Under the pieces are notes generated by a model. It worked only from the letters and a program-made list of their open reading frames with translations, had not been told where the DNA came from and did not search any database. From assembly GCA_945910005.1 (NCBI GenBank), contig OX246744.1, forward strand, positions 1,422,492-1,486,491: 64,000 nt of DNA, in the 5' to 3' direction. The position numbers were made by a program, and so were the translations under genes. This DNA comes from Isoperla grammatica (lineage: Eukaryota > Arthropoda > Insecta > Plecoptera > Perlodidae). This document shows positions 1 through 13,520 of this stretch, one piece after another. Each line of letters begins with the position of its first letter. Within the stretch, counting starts at the first letter, position 1.

Positions 1-175
1 TCTACAAAGAAGACCACTAGGACACTGCTGGATGTTGGATTGTATAGTGAGTGGGCAAAGTGCTCATTTAAAAGAAACAAGCCTAACCTACATCGAAGCT
101 CGAGCCATATTGATGGATTATGTGACGCCCATGGTAATGTATTCGGAGTGTAATTTTTTGTGAGTTATTATCCTG

Positions 176-3100
176 GGTAGGCCTAACGTGTGGTTAAATA
201 AAAGCATTACTGCATCTATAGAGAGTTGGATAAGGCAATTTAACAGGCCACATTTTGTTTGATATTCCTTGCTTTGATTTTGTTATTATTACTTTTACTT
301 ACTTTTTACTCTTTTTTGTTACTATTCTTAATTACAATAGACTTATATATTTGGCCATACCTGTGATGGGAGTATGAAAGTTAGGTAGCTTTGATTCAAG
401 GTCCGTCGGTCTCATGGCGGACGTTCAGCAAACGAACCCCCATCAGGGGATTTACGGACTTTAGGCCCTAGGTCTGATTTAGGTAGGCGTGTTATGGGTG
501 GGTTGGGTAACCAAGGTCCATCACCCTATACCACGGTCAGCAATTACTTGGCTGATAGTGGTATCCGCTATGACTCTGGTTTCTTGCTGAGGCGAACCTT
601 TAGGAACCAAGCTTCGGTCGCCACGTATCAGATTGGATAGCACTGACTGGTGGAGCTATAGTGTGGTAAAAGCACATTGGCCGCCGATGGAGAAGCACGC
701 GCTATTGCTCCTGACGTATAGGCCACCCATGTCCATAAGCTTATGGACATCCGGCCTTAGAGAGCGTGTTCCTTTAGGGGTGGCCAAGGACAGGTAAAGT
801 GAACGTCCCGTTTTACCCGGGCATCACATTTACGCTTGAGCCTTGTCGTGTCTCGATCCAGATATAGAGCGATTTAGGTCTAGCTCTTCTGATTTAGGTA
901 GGTGGTATGGGAAACCAAGTTCCAATCTCCCGCCGCTATCAGCACTTTTTTCGCTGGTAGTGGTTCCGCCTGGCGCTGGGGGCCCTTTCTTTGCAGAGGC
1001 GAACCCAATGGTTGAATCTGGTAGTTGGTGGTAGAGGGATGGAGTGAGTGTGGTAAAAGCACGTGCAACAGCTGGGATAGATCCCCTCCAAGTGTCAATA
1101 AGCTCCATCCCTGCCGGCTACACGCCCTAAGTATCCTACACGCCTATGTGCGTCGACGGACTAGGTGAGCTTTCGGGAGAAACCATTGGGGGGGGCCAAG
1201 GACAGGTAATTGATGGATTGATCCGTTTTACCCTGGAGTCAATTACGCTTGAGCCAAGCCGAGTTCTCAAACCAGTTGCCACCACCCTTCCTGCATGGTA
1301 CGATTAGTTCAATTTAAGGGTTGGTTTAGTTAATTTTAAGGATTTAAAGGATTTGAAGGGTGTCTGCATTCAAAGCACATTGTTGCACTGTCATGGCATC
1401 GTATGAAACTAAATTGGCTCGTTGAATGGTCTATTTATTGTAGGACTTGGTGGTACAGAATTGCACCGTAAGGCAGCCACAGCTGGCTAACATAACTATC
1501 TGCTTGACAGGGTAAATGAAAATGCAGTACAGTGATCATTGCACTTAGCCTAGAGCCTTCTGTATTGTCTCTGATATAATGCCAACAGTTATATGAAGTA
1601 TGAACATAATATGAGTGTGGTGTTGTTGTTGTTGTGGTTTTGTCATTGTTGTTTCTACACAGTTTGTAATTTTGTGTGCATGATAATTATAGTCTTATAT
1701 TATTAATGAAATTAACGGTGAAATGAAATCAGATTTGCAGAGGCAAACTTTTGAAGACGAACTTCAATAACAGGTAATTTTCTGTGAATTGTTGGGCATA
1801 TTGGAAACTTATTGGTTTTGTAACAAAACTGAGGTACCCTTGTATAATACTCTGTGTAGGCCTATTATGTTCAATCATAAATGTACCACTGAACATTTTA
1901 GCCTAACGTGTGGTTATATAAAGCATTACTGGACTGTATCTATGGAGAGGTGGAAAAGGCAATTTAACAGGCCACATTTTGTTTGATATTCCTTGCTTTG
2001 ATTTTGTTATTATTACTTTTACTTACTTTTTACTCTTTTTTGTTACTATTCTTAATTACAATAGACTTATATATTTGGCCATACCTGTGATGGGAGTATG
2101 AAAGTTAGGTAGCTTTGATTCAAGGTCCGTCGGTCTCATGGCGGACGTTCAGCAAACGAACCCCCATCAGGGGATTTACGGACTTTAGGCCCTAGGTCTG
2201 ATTTAGGTAGGCGTGTTATGGGTGGGTTGGGTAACCAAGGTCCATCACCCTATACCACGGTCAGCAATTACTTGGCTGATAGTGGTATCCGCTATGACTC
2301 TGGTTTCTTGCTGAGGCGAACCTTTAGGAACCAAGCTTCGGTCGCCACGTATCAGATTGGATAGCACTGACTGGTGGAGCTATAGTGTGGTAAAAGCACA
2401 TTGGCCGCCGATGGAGAAGCACGCGCTATTGCTCCTGACGTATAGGCCACCCATGTCCATAAGCTTATGGACATCCGGCCTTAGAGAGCGTGTTCCTTTA
2501 GGGGTGGCCAAGGACAGGTAAAGTGAACGTCCCGTTTTACCCGGGCATCACATTTACGCTTGAGCCTTGTCGTGTCTCGATCCAGATATAGAGCGATTTA
2601 GGTCTAGCTCTTCTGATTTAGGTAGGTGGTATGGGAAACCAAGTTCCAATCTCCCGCCGCTATCAGCACTTTTTTCGCTGGTAGTGGTTCCGCCTGGCGC
2701 TGGGGGCCCTTTCTTTGCAGAGGCGAACCCAATGGTTGAATCTGGTAGTTGGTGGTAGAGGGATGGAGTGAGTGTGGTAAAAGCACGTGCAACAGCTGGG
2801 ATAGATCCCCTCCAAGTGTCAATAAGCTCCATCCCTGCCGGCTACACGCCCTAAGTATCCTACACGCCTATGTGCGTCGACGGACTAGGTGAGCTTTCGG
2901 GAGAAACCATTGGGGGGGGCCAAGGACAGGTAATTGATGGATTGATCCGTTTTACCCTGGAGTCAATTACGCTTGAGCCAAGCCGAGTTCTCAAACCAGT
3001 TGCCACCACCCTTCCTGCATGGTACGATTAGTTCAATTTAAGGGTTGGTTTAGTTAATTTTAAGGATTTAAAGGATTTGAAGGGTGTCTGCATTCAAAGC

Positions 3101-3640
3101 ACATTGTTGCACTGTCATGGCATCGTATGAAACTAAATTGGCTCGTTGAATGGTCTATTTATTGTAGGACTTGGTGGTACAGAATTGCACCGTAAGGCAG
3201 CCACAGCTGGCTAACAAAACTATCTGCTTGACAGGGTAAATTAATGAAAATGCAGTACAATGATCAATTGTCATAAGTGCTCATTGCACTGTGCCTAGAG
3301 CCTTCCTTCTATATTGTCTCTGATATAATGCAAACAGTTTATAAAGTATGAACATAATATGTGTGTTGTTACACAATTTGTAATGGTTGTGCATAATTAT
3401 TTGTAATGGTTGTGCATAATTATTATAGTCCAGAATTTATGAAATTATGGTGAAATGAAATCACATTTGCAGAAAATTCTGAAGACGAATTTCAATAACC
3501 TGGTCATTTTCAGTGAATTGCTGGGCATATTGGAAACGTATTGGTTTTGTAACAAAACTGAGGTACCTAGCCTTGTAAATAATACTCTTTGTACGCCTCT
3601 ATTTTCAATCATAAATGTACCACTGAACCTTTCAGCTTTA
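176..3640. repeat. Tandem duplication, two copies of about 1.73 kb
   Basis: Copy 1 runs from about 176 to 1,897 and copy 2 from about 1,898 to 3,640, offset by about 1,724 bases. The core (about 240-1,490 against 1,964-3,213) looks identical or nearly so. The following 400 bases (1,490-1,897 against 3,214-3,640) differ by many substitutions and small indels. Short open frames in both copies are duplicates of each other with no recognisable domain, so I read no gene here. The whole may be a repetitive element or a local segmental duplication. Confidence 0.9.
380..1260. repeat. Internal imperfect subrepeat pair inside the duplication
   Basis: Within each 1.73 kb copy are two diverged blocks of about 430 bases (about 380-838 and 839-1,260). 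They share ordered landmarks: GATTTAGGTAGG, then GTGGTAAAAGCAC, then GGCCAAGGACAGGTAA, then TTTACCC, then TTACGCTTGAGCC. The same pair recurs at about 2,104-2,984. This looks like an ancient two-fold unit in a non-coding repeat family. No long open frame supports a coding element. Confidence 0.6.
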
Positions 3641-4002
3641 TGAGCCAAAATAACATTTCCTAGTAGGCCTTCATGTACACTGTAAAACTTCTTATAAGAA
3701 ACTGATGACAAAGTGTTTTCGATGCCCCAGATGTTCATATATAATATACATGGTAATGTAAGATCCCTGTAAACAAATATTCTTAAAACATATTATTTTG
3801 CTCCCTGAAAGTTTGTTTTAAAGAAGTTTCACTGTATAGTGTATATTTGACATGAAATCTCTTGCAAAGCTTATAACAAAGATTACATCTTCAGTAAAGT
3901 GGGACAAGAGGTTACATCAGCTTGAACAACCCTGTCACATAACCAAACGTATAATTGGACAATATTGATGGTAAATTGTGCTTGCTCAATAAGATTGCTT
4001 AA

Positions 4003-4676
4003 AGAGTTAGTCAGATGGAAAACTAAAAAACTATCATTTGTATATGTCCACCCTCAAATATGGAAAACACGACTAAAAGATACCATACTTTAAAAGCAGG
4101 CGGTTAAAAAATTAAAGAAAACCGCGGTTTTTTGGCTTGTTACTACCAAGTAGCACCGAGCAACTTTTCTCAAGGTAATTCCCAAAATACAAAAAATTTT
4201 GCCTCGAGATAGTAAAACCACCGTTAAAATAGGGCACTTATCAAAAATCGATCAGGAAGTTTAATGTGCATCGTTTCCCTACCGATAACATGCTTCTTGG
4301 TACGAACGTGTACTTCTACAAAATGCCCTGCAATTAATTTTCTTGTGACTTGATGTGAAGAAAAGTTGCAATCTGTTTTGAGCGGCACTGTCCGCAGTCG
4401 CCGAGTGTTGCGCGAAGCGCTGGCTGGACTCGTATTACACAATGAGTGCTCTGTCTCTCAGGCAGGCGTTAGCAACCTCAGAACCGATACAGCTGTACTA
4501 CGCTTTAAAAGAAAAATGCAGCAGAGCTATCGAAGTGAATCTTATAGAACAACTAAATGTTCACTATTTTTTTTCTTGCATTGAAGCAACCTATATCAAG
4601 TTTATTTTACACATAACTGAATTTCATGCACTTATGACTCGGTGGTGATTTTTTAGTTTATCATCTGACTAGTCCT
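4003..4676. mobile_element. Non-autonomous TIR element flanked by TTAA
   Basis: Imperfect terminal inverted repeats of about 38 bases (sharing TAGTCAGATG and AAACTAAAAAA) end directly against TTAA at 3,999-4,002 and 4,677-4,680. TTAA duplications are typical of piggyBac-type transposition, but the TIR ends AGAG/AGGA are not a signature I can assign. No transposase frame is present. Most likely a miniature or deletion derivative. Confidence 0.55.
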
Positions 4677-4680
4677 TTAA

Positions 4681-7600
4681 CGCTCATATATTGGTGTACT
4701 GGCTGCAATCATCAAAATTGAAGTTTGGGGAAAAGTGTTCTTTGGTAACTGTATTTTCTTGTCAACGAACTTCGCCTTCCACTCTACTAACGGAGACCAT
4801 TGGGATTTCTATCAAACACAATTGTACATATTTCAATGGAAAATGGAAAAGTGTGGGCGTGTTAGTTAAACCGCTAAGTACTGAAGCTAGGTACTTCCTG
4901 CAAAATGTTTTATTATCTTTGATGCTTCTGAACTGTGCGAAAGAAATGTACCCCTGGTTTCGGGTGACAATTATTTCATAAAATCTGACATGGGCTGAGG
5001 TGACTCACCTCCATTGTCAGCTAGTAGCAATGCACAAATTAAGTGTCCAACAAAGTTTTTCAATTCAGAATCTGTCCTTTGTGAGCGTAATCACTCTTTA
5101 CCCTCATCTCTTTTGTATCAAATTTAAAAACTGATTGTTGTTGTGGACATAAAACAGCCACTATATTATTATGGTTATTGCAAGTTATTGCAAGTCAAAA
5201 CTTGCAATGTACTTGTCAAAACAAAACTTGAGCCTCAAAACCCAACCTAACAAATGAATTTTTTCAGCCCATGACAAATTTCAGGAATAGATGGCCTTGG
5301 GCCAGATTCACAAAATGCTTTATCTCCAAGGTTTAAGCTGATTCAAAGTCTGACAACAGTGCTCTACACAGCCTGATGACGATAGTCTCGTGCAATCACC
5401 CGGTAATGAGAATGGAAACGGGAACGATGTCTGAAAAATGAAAATGTTCCAGTATGTTTCGTAAAAGTTACTGTAGGCTATGCAACGCCTTTCTAATTTC
5501 CGTAAGAGAATGCAAAAGATCACAAAGTTTGATTTCTTCTCAAGGTCGTCAGCCATATTCACAGCCAGTTTACGTTCTCCATTTAAACGTCACTTTCGTA
5601 ATCACTGTTTCGCGTCAAAATAAACAGTTCATGCCATTTGAACTATACAAACTTATCAACATATCCATTACTTGGGCAATCCAAGGTTACAATATTGCAT
5701 TTATTTTTATTTTCATTTTGTGCATGCACTTAAATAAATAAAAATAAATGTGCATTTTAGTCTACCCATAAGTTACAAAAACTGATTTTCATTTAACATC
5801 TATACAGTTCATTATGTGCATCGTTGCATTCCTTTCTCATTACCGGTGACGTCATGGCTTTATAAGACACGGTTATAAGTTTCTAAAACCTCAAAGAAGT
5901 TATTTTCACTAGAAATAAACACTCACGTGTCAAGCTACAGTGCAATAACCAACATGTTTGGTGGATTGTAAAGCTGCTGGCATATTGGGATCATCTTTGA
6001 AAGAACAATTCCGACTATAATGTTAATAGTGAATTTTGCTAAGCAGACCTAAGTCTGGAACATGAATTAGCTAGTGACGAACCTGGATCTGTGATATTGA
6101 AAATATGCTGCCTAGTGATAAAACTTATATGAATCTGGCTCCTGCAGGGCGATTCTGAATGTGCAACCATAGGCTTTTCACCGGTTTCGGTTGTTAGAAG
6201 AAGGCAATGAGCCAAATCATTGCCTTGCATTCGCCTTGAGTAACGACCAAAACCGCTGATTAACCTATCGTCACTCACACAGAACGGCCCTGCAGATCAT
6301 TGGAACTGTTATCGTAACTATGGGATACCGTACGACTTGAAGAACACATTACGAGCAGTCGTGCCTACCTCAAGTATGCTCAAGCAAGCGAGCTTCTAAT
6401 GTAGTAAATTACTAAGAAAATATCCGGAAAACTATTATTATTAATTTATTATTGACTTGTGAACGAAGTTATCTTCAGAAGAATAAAAGCAAACACAACA
6501 GCCGATTGAATATCGCAGTCTGCCACACACATGGCACGTGGGTAATGTTTAGTCCATACCGCAGCCATCTCATCTGTATTGCAGGGGCATACTGCACATT
6601 ATGTGGGTAGGAATGCTTACAGCTCTGCAGTCATACAGTATCCCATGGTGTTATTGTTCATGTACTGATGCAGTAGCGGCTTGAACATGTATCTAAACTT
6701 GTACCGATAACGAGTGGGTTTGCAGATACATTTGAAAGAAAATGTATTGTAATTCTGTATACAGTCAAACTTTGTTAAGCAGTTTTCATGCTTAAGATCC
6801 GATTCCCCTTGAGTACAATACTAATTAGAATGCATTATTGGCATTTTTTAACATTATGCTTGCCACGCATGGATGTCTGTCCACTCATAAATTATTCATA
6901 TGTTAAGGACGTTTTGAAATCATTGCTATTTGATTATTTGTTAAAGTCACAAACAAGTAGAAGTAGTGTCACCCTAGATCAAATGGACAGCTAGCGTGGT
7001 GAACAGGGGGGGAAATTGCTCATGTTTTGGTCAATAAAATTTCCCTTACAAGTTGTTCGGTTTGGCATTCTTCACTCACACTGTGTCTACATGCCAAACC
7101 CCATCCACTTACATTCTACTAGCTACTAGAGACTACACCGAATAGAATCTTTACAAACTAGATAATTAACTTTGCACTGAAAATCACCAAGTTAATCGTG
7201 ATGTACTTCCTGTACTACCCCCTCCCCTCCACTGCATGAATTGGGTTATTTCATTATTTCCATTAAGGTGATTCCACCCCAATGCACAAAGCACAATATA
7301 CGGGTGTCAAAACCATTATGGTAAAACTGTAAAGTATATGCCATATGGGTTTATGAAAAATATGACAAAACACCTTCATGTAAGCCACATACATAGTTTA
7401 TTATCTGTTGTATTCACCTTACCTGCGCTATAATCTAAGGTCACTGAGGTCCGTATGCATAGTCCAGTCTCAAGCCTTCCTCAACTCAGCCTCTCCCAAC
7501 CACCAATCATGGAACGGCATTGTCATGTGGACATCTCTGTGATAGGTGGTTAGGTGAGGCTGAGTTGAGGAGGGCTTGAGTGTAAATTATGCATTCGTGC

Positions 7601-9988
7601 CCGAGACTTTTAAAGTAATTACTTGATTGTAAAATATTGTCTTCTACGATTCGTTTTGTTTGTTATCGAAAACAAATTTGCAGTGCAAGAAATTTAAGTC
7701 TTGCTGCAAAAAAATCTAAACTCAAATACAAAATCTAATCTCAAAATCTTGACCTTGATTGTTCTAGTGAGGGTAAGGTCTATACAAGAATAATCACGTT
7801 TCAAATATGTATTTGGTTTACACCTAGATGTTAAGCCCTGTTTACTTTATTCTTCACAAAGCCGGTTTTTATTATCATATGCCTCAACCAGATATATTTT
7901 TAAAATCTTTCGATCTTCTTAAAAGAGCATATATTTTATACTCCATACAGTGTGCTTATTCATGTTTTAGAAAATGTGAATTAGGGCAGGACTCACCTTC
8001 AATGCATCATCTCGGGAGGGTGGAACGTGTCCTTGATAAATGATGAATAACTAGTGTAGTGTAACCGTCTCCGCTCTGGCAAAGCGTGGTTAGTTCAATA
8101 TTCTTCACTAGTTTATTTATATATTTGATTTCTTAGATTTTGTTGGTTGCAAAATGTATGTTTTTGTACTATATACGTATATATCTTGGCCTCCTATCCA
8201 GCTTTACACTCGGGTTGAGGGAGCAGCATGGTACTCCATTTTTTGGGCTAACATCTTTCAGTTTACGGTACAGAAACTGGTTAGGTACAGATTATTCGGT
8301 GTAGTTTACTACGATCCGAATCCATTTCCCCAAGAACTACTGTCCTCTTCTCCCCCCTCCCCCCCCCCTTCACCCCCCACCCAGTGACATGAAGGGGGGG
8401 AGGGGTTGTCGTTTAGGGGATTGGGAAGATTCTCCCATGACTTGCTTAATATCTCTGTTGAGTATTTAACATAATTATATTTACTTCTTTGGTAAAATAT
8501 AAATGTAATACATTGCCTAATTACTGTTATAGGCAACACCTAAGAATTTCGTATTTCTTGATAAATGCTCATCATCACATTCATGATGTCCACTTTTTCT
8601 TGGACTCTGAAACATGCACTTACAAAGCTTGACTGTATTATAAGTATTTAAGGTAGTCCATGTGCTACAGTACTCTGTACCCTAGATTATTCATTTGCTT
8701 AGAGGATGCTTACTAATGCAAACTTGATATGGATACGTTGAAGCCGCTACTGTACCCGTGTATCTATTTCAGGTATTAATTGTGAATTTCTGTTTGTATC
8801 GAAAATTGCACTGCAACAGCCTTATTCCAGTATAGTTTTTGGGTTCAAATTTGTATTTTCTTGTATTTTCTTGTAAGGAAAGACGTTTTGTTATTGTTAT
8901 ATGTTTCGACACCTACATTACGTACACAGAACACCCACAAACACATACATTTATGATGTACCCGCACATTGAGCACTTGTTTCGTAGCAGGGTGGAAACA
9001 TGCAAACTGCATCCGTAGACTCGTCCGCCTCAACTTATCCGATTATCACGTAATAAAATTAGTTTTGTATATTATTGGTTTAAAAACTTGTTGACTGAAA
9101 TCTATTACGATAGCAGGAACTGATATTGATGGTGACCTGTCTAATAACAATAGTGTCATGTGTCGCCCTCTTGATACGAAATTGACCGACACAAAATTAA
9201 TATAGAAACGTAATCTCGTGAGTTATTTACTGAAAACTTTTTCGCGGTTTGACATGGTGAATGTTTTGTGATTGTCGTGACTTTGCCGCCACTGGAAAGG
9301 AAAATGTAGGTCTTAAATGTAGTTATATTTAGAGAAGGTTTTTCTGTTTAAGAAATGCAGACTAAATGATTTGTACGTTGGTTCTTAGAAAGGTTATTCT
9401 AATGGGACTATTTCCTCCTCAGTATGGATCAAGTTTGAGTTAAAATCATAATATCAAATACCTACCACGACATTTCGGGAGCAACAACTCTAGCGTCGTC
9501 ATTCAGGTGGGGCAAACTTCAGGTGTCAGTCGACTTTCCTCTTCACATCTTTGAACAACAGTAGCCAGGCCGTTTTAACTTAGTAACTGGGCTTATTCTC
9601 ACATACTACCATTGAGTGTGTATTGTATGGTAGAATGCCAATGCCTATCTCTGTTTGTCTACAATTCTGTACATTCAACATATTATTATGCCAGTCGGCT
9701 AGTATCAGAATGGGAACACATGTACGAATCACTTGAATCCGTACTATCGTGCGCCTTCATCCATGCACTTGTGTTCTGCTACTGGCCGACTAGATTATGT
9801 TGAAAGGTATGAAGCATTAGACAGCCAACCCATATACACTCGCCAATACTACTGAATGAACTCCCCGTTGAATTATTGAAACATTAACTGTAGATCTTTG
9901 CAGTAGGTACCGGTACTACTATAATCTAGTTTCAGAATATGCTGAAAGTTAACACGAATTAGACTGACCCTGAAGGAAGCATTATATA
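4681..9988. other. Non-coding AT-rich stretch, no gene seen
   Basis: Apart from the foldback element at 7,455-7,594 I find no convincing exon, RNA gene or long open frame. There is a pyrimidine/purine-rich hairpin at about 8,350-8,407 (runs of C then runs of G) and a short imperfect foldback at about 9,690-9,793. Confidence 0.5.
7455..7594. mobile_element. Foldback MITE-like element
   Basis: About 140 bases with arms of about 50 bases. The left arm reads ATGCATAGTCC then CTCAAGCC and CTCAACTCAGCCTC; the right arm is the near-complement, ending GGCTTGAG then ATGCAT. There is a short unpaired centre and no coding potential. The structure fits a miniature inverted-repeat element. Confidence 0.6.
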
Positions 9989-11038
9989 GGGAACCTAAGT
10001 AGCGAAAGATGCGAACTATTTCGCATCAAAAGTGATCTCACTCCCATAAGAAACAGAAGGTCGGTCAACTTTGCACTGTCATATCTGCAAATGTATTGAT
10101 GAGCACGCATGGCGTGAATCTGTTCTTTTCTTCATTGGTTACAATTTTGTTGGTAGCTATCACGGAACTTAAATGAGAGAGAGTTATACAAATCCATGTT
10201 AGCCGCCGCACATGCACAGTTTAATCACTTGCAGTTGACGTACGCCCCCGTCTCTTCTAAATAACACTGACACATGTTTAATATGTTGTATGTATGTATG
10301 TGTATGATGTATGTATGTATGTATGTATGATGTATGTATGTAATGTAAGTGTAATGGTTTTTAATTCTATTTCTGTGATTCTTATTAAATGTGTCTATTC
10401 GCTCTCTCTCAAGAGGGGTATACTATTACTATGTAACGGTCAAGTGAATTAGTAGGTAAATAAAAGGCTGTTCTTTTTCTACAGTAATGAAGTTCTTTAG
10501 AAAAGAACCTTCAATTTATTGATTGATCAATCGATCAACAAATATTATTGGTACTTCTATGAAAAAATGTGTTACTGTAGAAACGAGAACAGCCGTATTT
10601 TAAACGTCTAGACGCGTTATGCTGGGTTCTTATGGTCCAACGCCGACATATAGCGTTAGTCGTTAGGCGAGTCGCGTACGACGCTCTGTTGCCTGATTGG
10701 CCAATGACTAACGCTATACGCCGGCGTCAGAGCATGTGAACCCCGTATTATTTAGATTTTCGGGAGCGTACGTCAGCTACAAGTAATTCATTTGCGCATG
10801 CGCGGCAGCTAACATGGATTTGTATAACTCGCTCTCATTTAAATTCCGTGATAGCTACCAACAAGAGTGAAATTGTAACCAATGAAGAAAAGAACAGACA
10901 TTCTTGTCTTGCTAATCGAATACCTTATATTTGTCACCTTCGGCGATACCACAGTGCAAAGTTGCCGTTTGTTTCTTATGGGAGTGAGATCATTAATTGT
11001 CATCCGAAATAGTTAGTGCCTTTGCTACTTAGGTTCCC
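9989..11038. mobile_element. Long-TIR non-autonomous DNA transposon, TA target site
   Basis: The ends are perfect 15-base inverted repeats GGGAACCTAAGTAGC, flanked by TA at 9,987-9,988 and 11,039-11,040. Similarity continues inward for about 250 bases per arm, for example ATCTCACTCCCATAAGAAAC on the left and its complement on the right. The centre holds a TATG microsatellite (10,289-10,340) and a second nested foldback. No transposase frame remains, so it is presumably mobilised in trans by a TA-targeting enzyme such as Tc1/mariner type; the family assignment is inference. Confidence 0.75.
10623..10744. mobile_element. Nested foldback element inside the 9,989-11,038 element
   Basis: Imperfect inverted repeats: left GGGTTCTTATGGTCC then TATAGCGTTAGTC; right GACTAACGCTATA then CATGTGAACCCC. 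It is about 122 bases long with a short loop. Sitting inside the larger element, it is most simply a later insertion. I could not settle its target-site duplication. Confidence 0.55.
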
Positions 11039-11338
11039 TATTGGAGGGGAGGGAGTGAAGATCAACGTTTTGGGGGAAATATTACGGAAACTATATTTTT
11101 TGTTACAAATTGGTAGAAAAATATTGATTTGGACAATATCAGTATTCGATTTTTATTCGTGAACAGGGTGTTGAACAGGGTGTTAGTAAGATACCAAATG
11201 TTGCAAATTTTAATAAAAGATTACACCGTGTATTCTAAAAGGCAAATCGAATTTGAGTTAGTACGTGAAAATGTATATTAATGCTGCCTTTGCAAGCAGC
11301 AAATAAAATAAAAACAAAACACTTTTATTGTACTCAGA

Positions 11339-11488
11339 GGTGTATCTCAATGCTCTATTTTGATGCTAGTTAACTAGCCTAATGAACTAATGCAACCGTT
11401 AATGACAACTAATTATAACAATCATTAATTGTTGTATTAGTGCATTAGGCTAGTCAACTAGCATCAAAATAGAAAGGTGAGATACACC
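11339..11488. mobile_element. 150-bp foldback MITE with CTCAG flanks
   Basis: Near-perfect arms begin GGTGTATCTCA and end TGAGATACACC. Inside are TTTTGATGCTAGTTAACTAG and its complement. CTCAG occurs next to both ends (left ctcag-a, right ctcag), suggesting a 5-6 bp target-site duplication. No coding potential. Confidence 0.7.
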
Positions 11489-11984
11489 CTCAGTTACTAG
11501 AACTGATGTTCAGTAGGAGACATTACCTACCAATAATTATGTGCCTCCTTGCTATGAGGGCACAAAAGTATTGTTGTGGAAGTACTTGTCCTCATAACCC
11601 GCTTTTATTGGATAGACTATAAATAGAATAAAGCCACCGTTAAAAATATGGGTTACTGTCGTATCAATAGATTTCAGTCAATACATTTAAATAGTTCACT
11701 AACTGCAAGAACCGGGAATCGATCCGTAGACCTTCTGTATTTGAAGCAGAAATAATATGCAGAAACATCGCGATCTAACCTTTTCTGATGTTGAGTACAG
11801 TCACAACCCGGATGATGAGTGCCAAGCACCCAACATTATTTTCAACAACCACGTACATACAATGCAAGTGAAAGTCAACAATGTACTTTATTGACATTGC
11901 CATACACTTTGATGAAGGTAAGGGCACAATAATGGATTAGGGAGAATGGCATTTTTTGTAAGCAAACATTTCAATAAAATAAAT

Positions 11985-12085
11985 AATAAATAAATTCACA
12001 TTTAGAGTCTACCCACTCAGTAACTAAACTGATTTGCAGTGGGGGACTTTAATTTAAAGTGACTAAACCATTTGCCATGCCGTTT
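11985..12085 (+). repeat. Interspersed SINE-like fragment, first copy
   Basis: A block containing ACCCACTCAGTAAC, then CTGATTTGCAGTGGGGGAC, then TTTAATTTAAAG follows an AATAAATAAAT run. It recurs at about 60,645-60,740 with few differences. The two copies lie 49 kb apart in unrelated surroundings, so this is a dispersed repeat. Confidence 0.65.
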
Positions 12086-12335
12086 CATTTGCGTTTTCTT
12101 TAATATCGATGAAAACATACTTTGTGAGGAGTGAAGCTCAACCCTTTTCGGTCCAATTACCTTTATAAGTTGTATGCTAGGTCCTATTTAAGTTAGGAAT
12201 ATTCAAGGAAAATGACATAACACGTTTAAGCTTTCCATTTAATTTTAGACAATCCATCTATAATTTATATTATTGTTGAGATACGGGTGGGGGGTATTTG
12301 AGGTACGGGGATAAGACTGCGTCAAACTTCACTTA

Positions 12336-12820
12336 AACGTAATTAATACTTTTAATGTGCATCTTACGTCATACACTGTATCACATTGTAAATTACATAA
12401 CCGTGCTAAATCCTTAGCTTTCTAACTTAGTTTTAGTAACAATATATATTTTTTAATAAAATTAAAAACACGACGGGTTGTTCCGCCACTTCAGTAACAC
12501 CAAAATTCATGTTCACGCGTTCTAGGACCGCTGTGGGTCCCTTCGTCAGAACGACAGTCATTCAACTACACAGTCGCTGTGCAGTTGTTGTGCATTGTAG
12601 AACGACAGTCGTTATGACGAAGGGACCCAGAGCAGTTCTGAAACGTGTGAACATGCATTTTGGTGTGTTACCGACGTGGCGGAACAACCCGTTGTGTTTC
12701 TAATTTTACAAAAAAAAATTATATTGTTACTACAACTAAGTTAGAAATCTAATGGTTATGTAATTTACAATGTGATATAGTGTACGACGTAAGATGCACG
12801 TTAAAAGTATAAATTACGTT
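12336..12820. mobile_element. 485-bp foldback element with 230-bp arms
   Basis: Ends are AACGTAATT and its complement. The arms pair almost throughout, for example CTTACGTCATACACTGT with its diverged partner on the right, and the motif CGACGGGTTGTTCCGCCAC with GTGGCGGAACAACCCG. The 64-codon open frame at 12,509-12,703 spans the fold tip and is a by-product of the palindrome. Confidence 0.75.
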
Positions 12821-12959
12821 ATATATTCAGTATACATATTTACATACATACATACACATAAGTATTGTGTACACCAAACTGTTATATAAGACTCATGATG
12901 TGTACTCATACCCACATCATACTTACACTGTTATAAATTGATATCACAGTACAAATTTC

Positions 12960-13520
12960 AAAATTTCACTTTTAGAAGCAAACCATCTTTAATTTGCGTT
13001 ACTCTTTATGTATGATTGATAATTAGCAGCCCCTATACATTCAAACATTTTTCATACATTTCACAACTATCATACTTAATACAATGTATTGCATCTTGAT
13101 CTTTCTTGTTTACTTTTATTATTTTATCCATGATGTAAGCTGCATGCATCACATCTGCATCATACTTGTTTCATACACTTTGCCTCAAAACATTACGCAC
13201 TTGTGAATACAGTAGAGCAATTTGGAAAATGTCATGTTTAGGTAACAAATCGTCTATAATTTCCAATATACCCTTGAAGAGTGACTGATGTATAATTATC
13301 AGATCATACATATTTCAAACGTACGCATATGGTATCATACTTTTCATCATACATTGTGCATTGTATAGTACAATGTATTGCCTCTTGATCTTTCTTGTTT
13401 ACTTTTATTATTTACATCATTTTCTAAGATTCATACACCATATCCATACACTTGAACAAACACACAAAAACATTACACACGTGAATACAATAGAATAATT
13501 TGGAAAATTTTACTTTTGGC
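12960..13520. repeat. Diverged tandem duplication, unit about 290 bp
   Basis: TACAATGTATTGC followed by CTTGATCTTTCTTG occurs at about 13,080 and again at about 13,370. In both copies an AACATTAC segment and an AATTTGGAAAAT segment follow at the same spacing. Old, AT-rich and non-coding. Confidence 0.6.

Noticed and set aside
830..1108. Overlapping frames on both strands in the 0.8-1.1 kb region, duplicated at 2.55-2.83 kb
   Set aside because: Frames are open on both strands at once, show no domain and sit in a repeated non-coding unit.
5370..5420. Hammerhead ribozyme core (CTGATGA at 5,381)
   Set aside because: I could not find the matching GAAA and cleavage-site helices around it.
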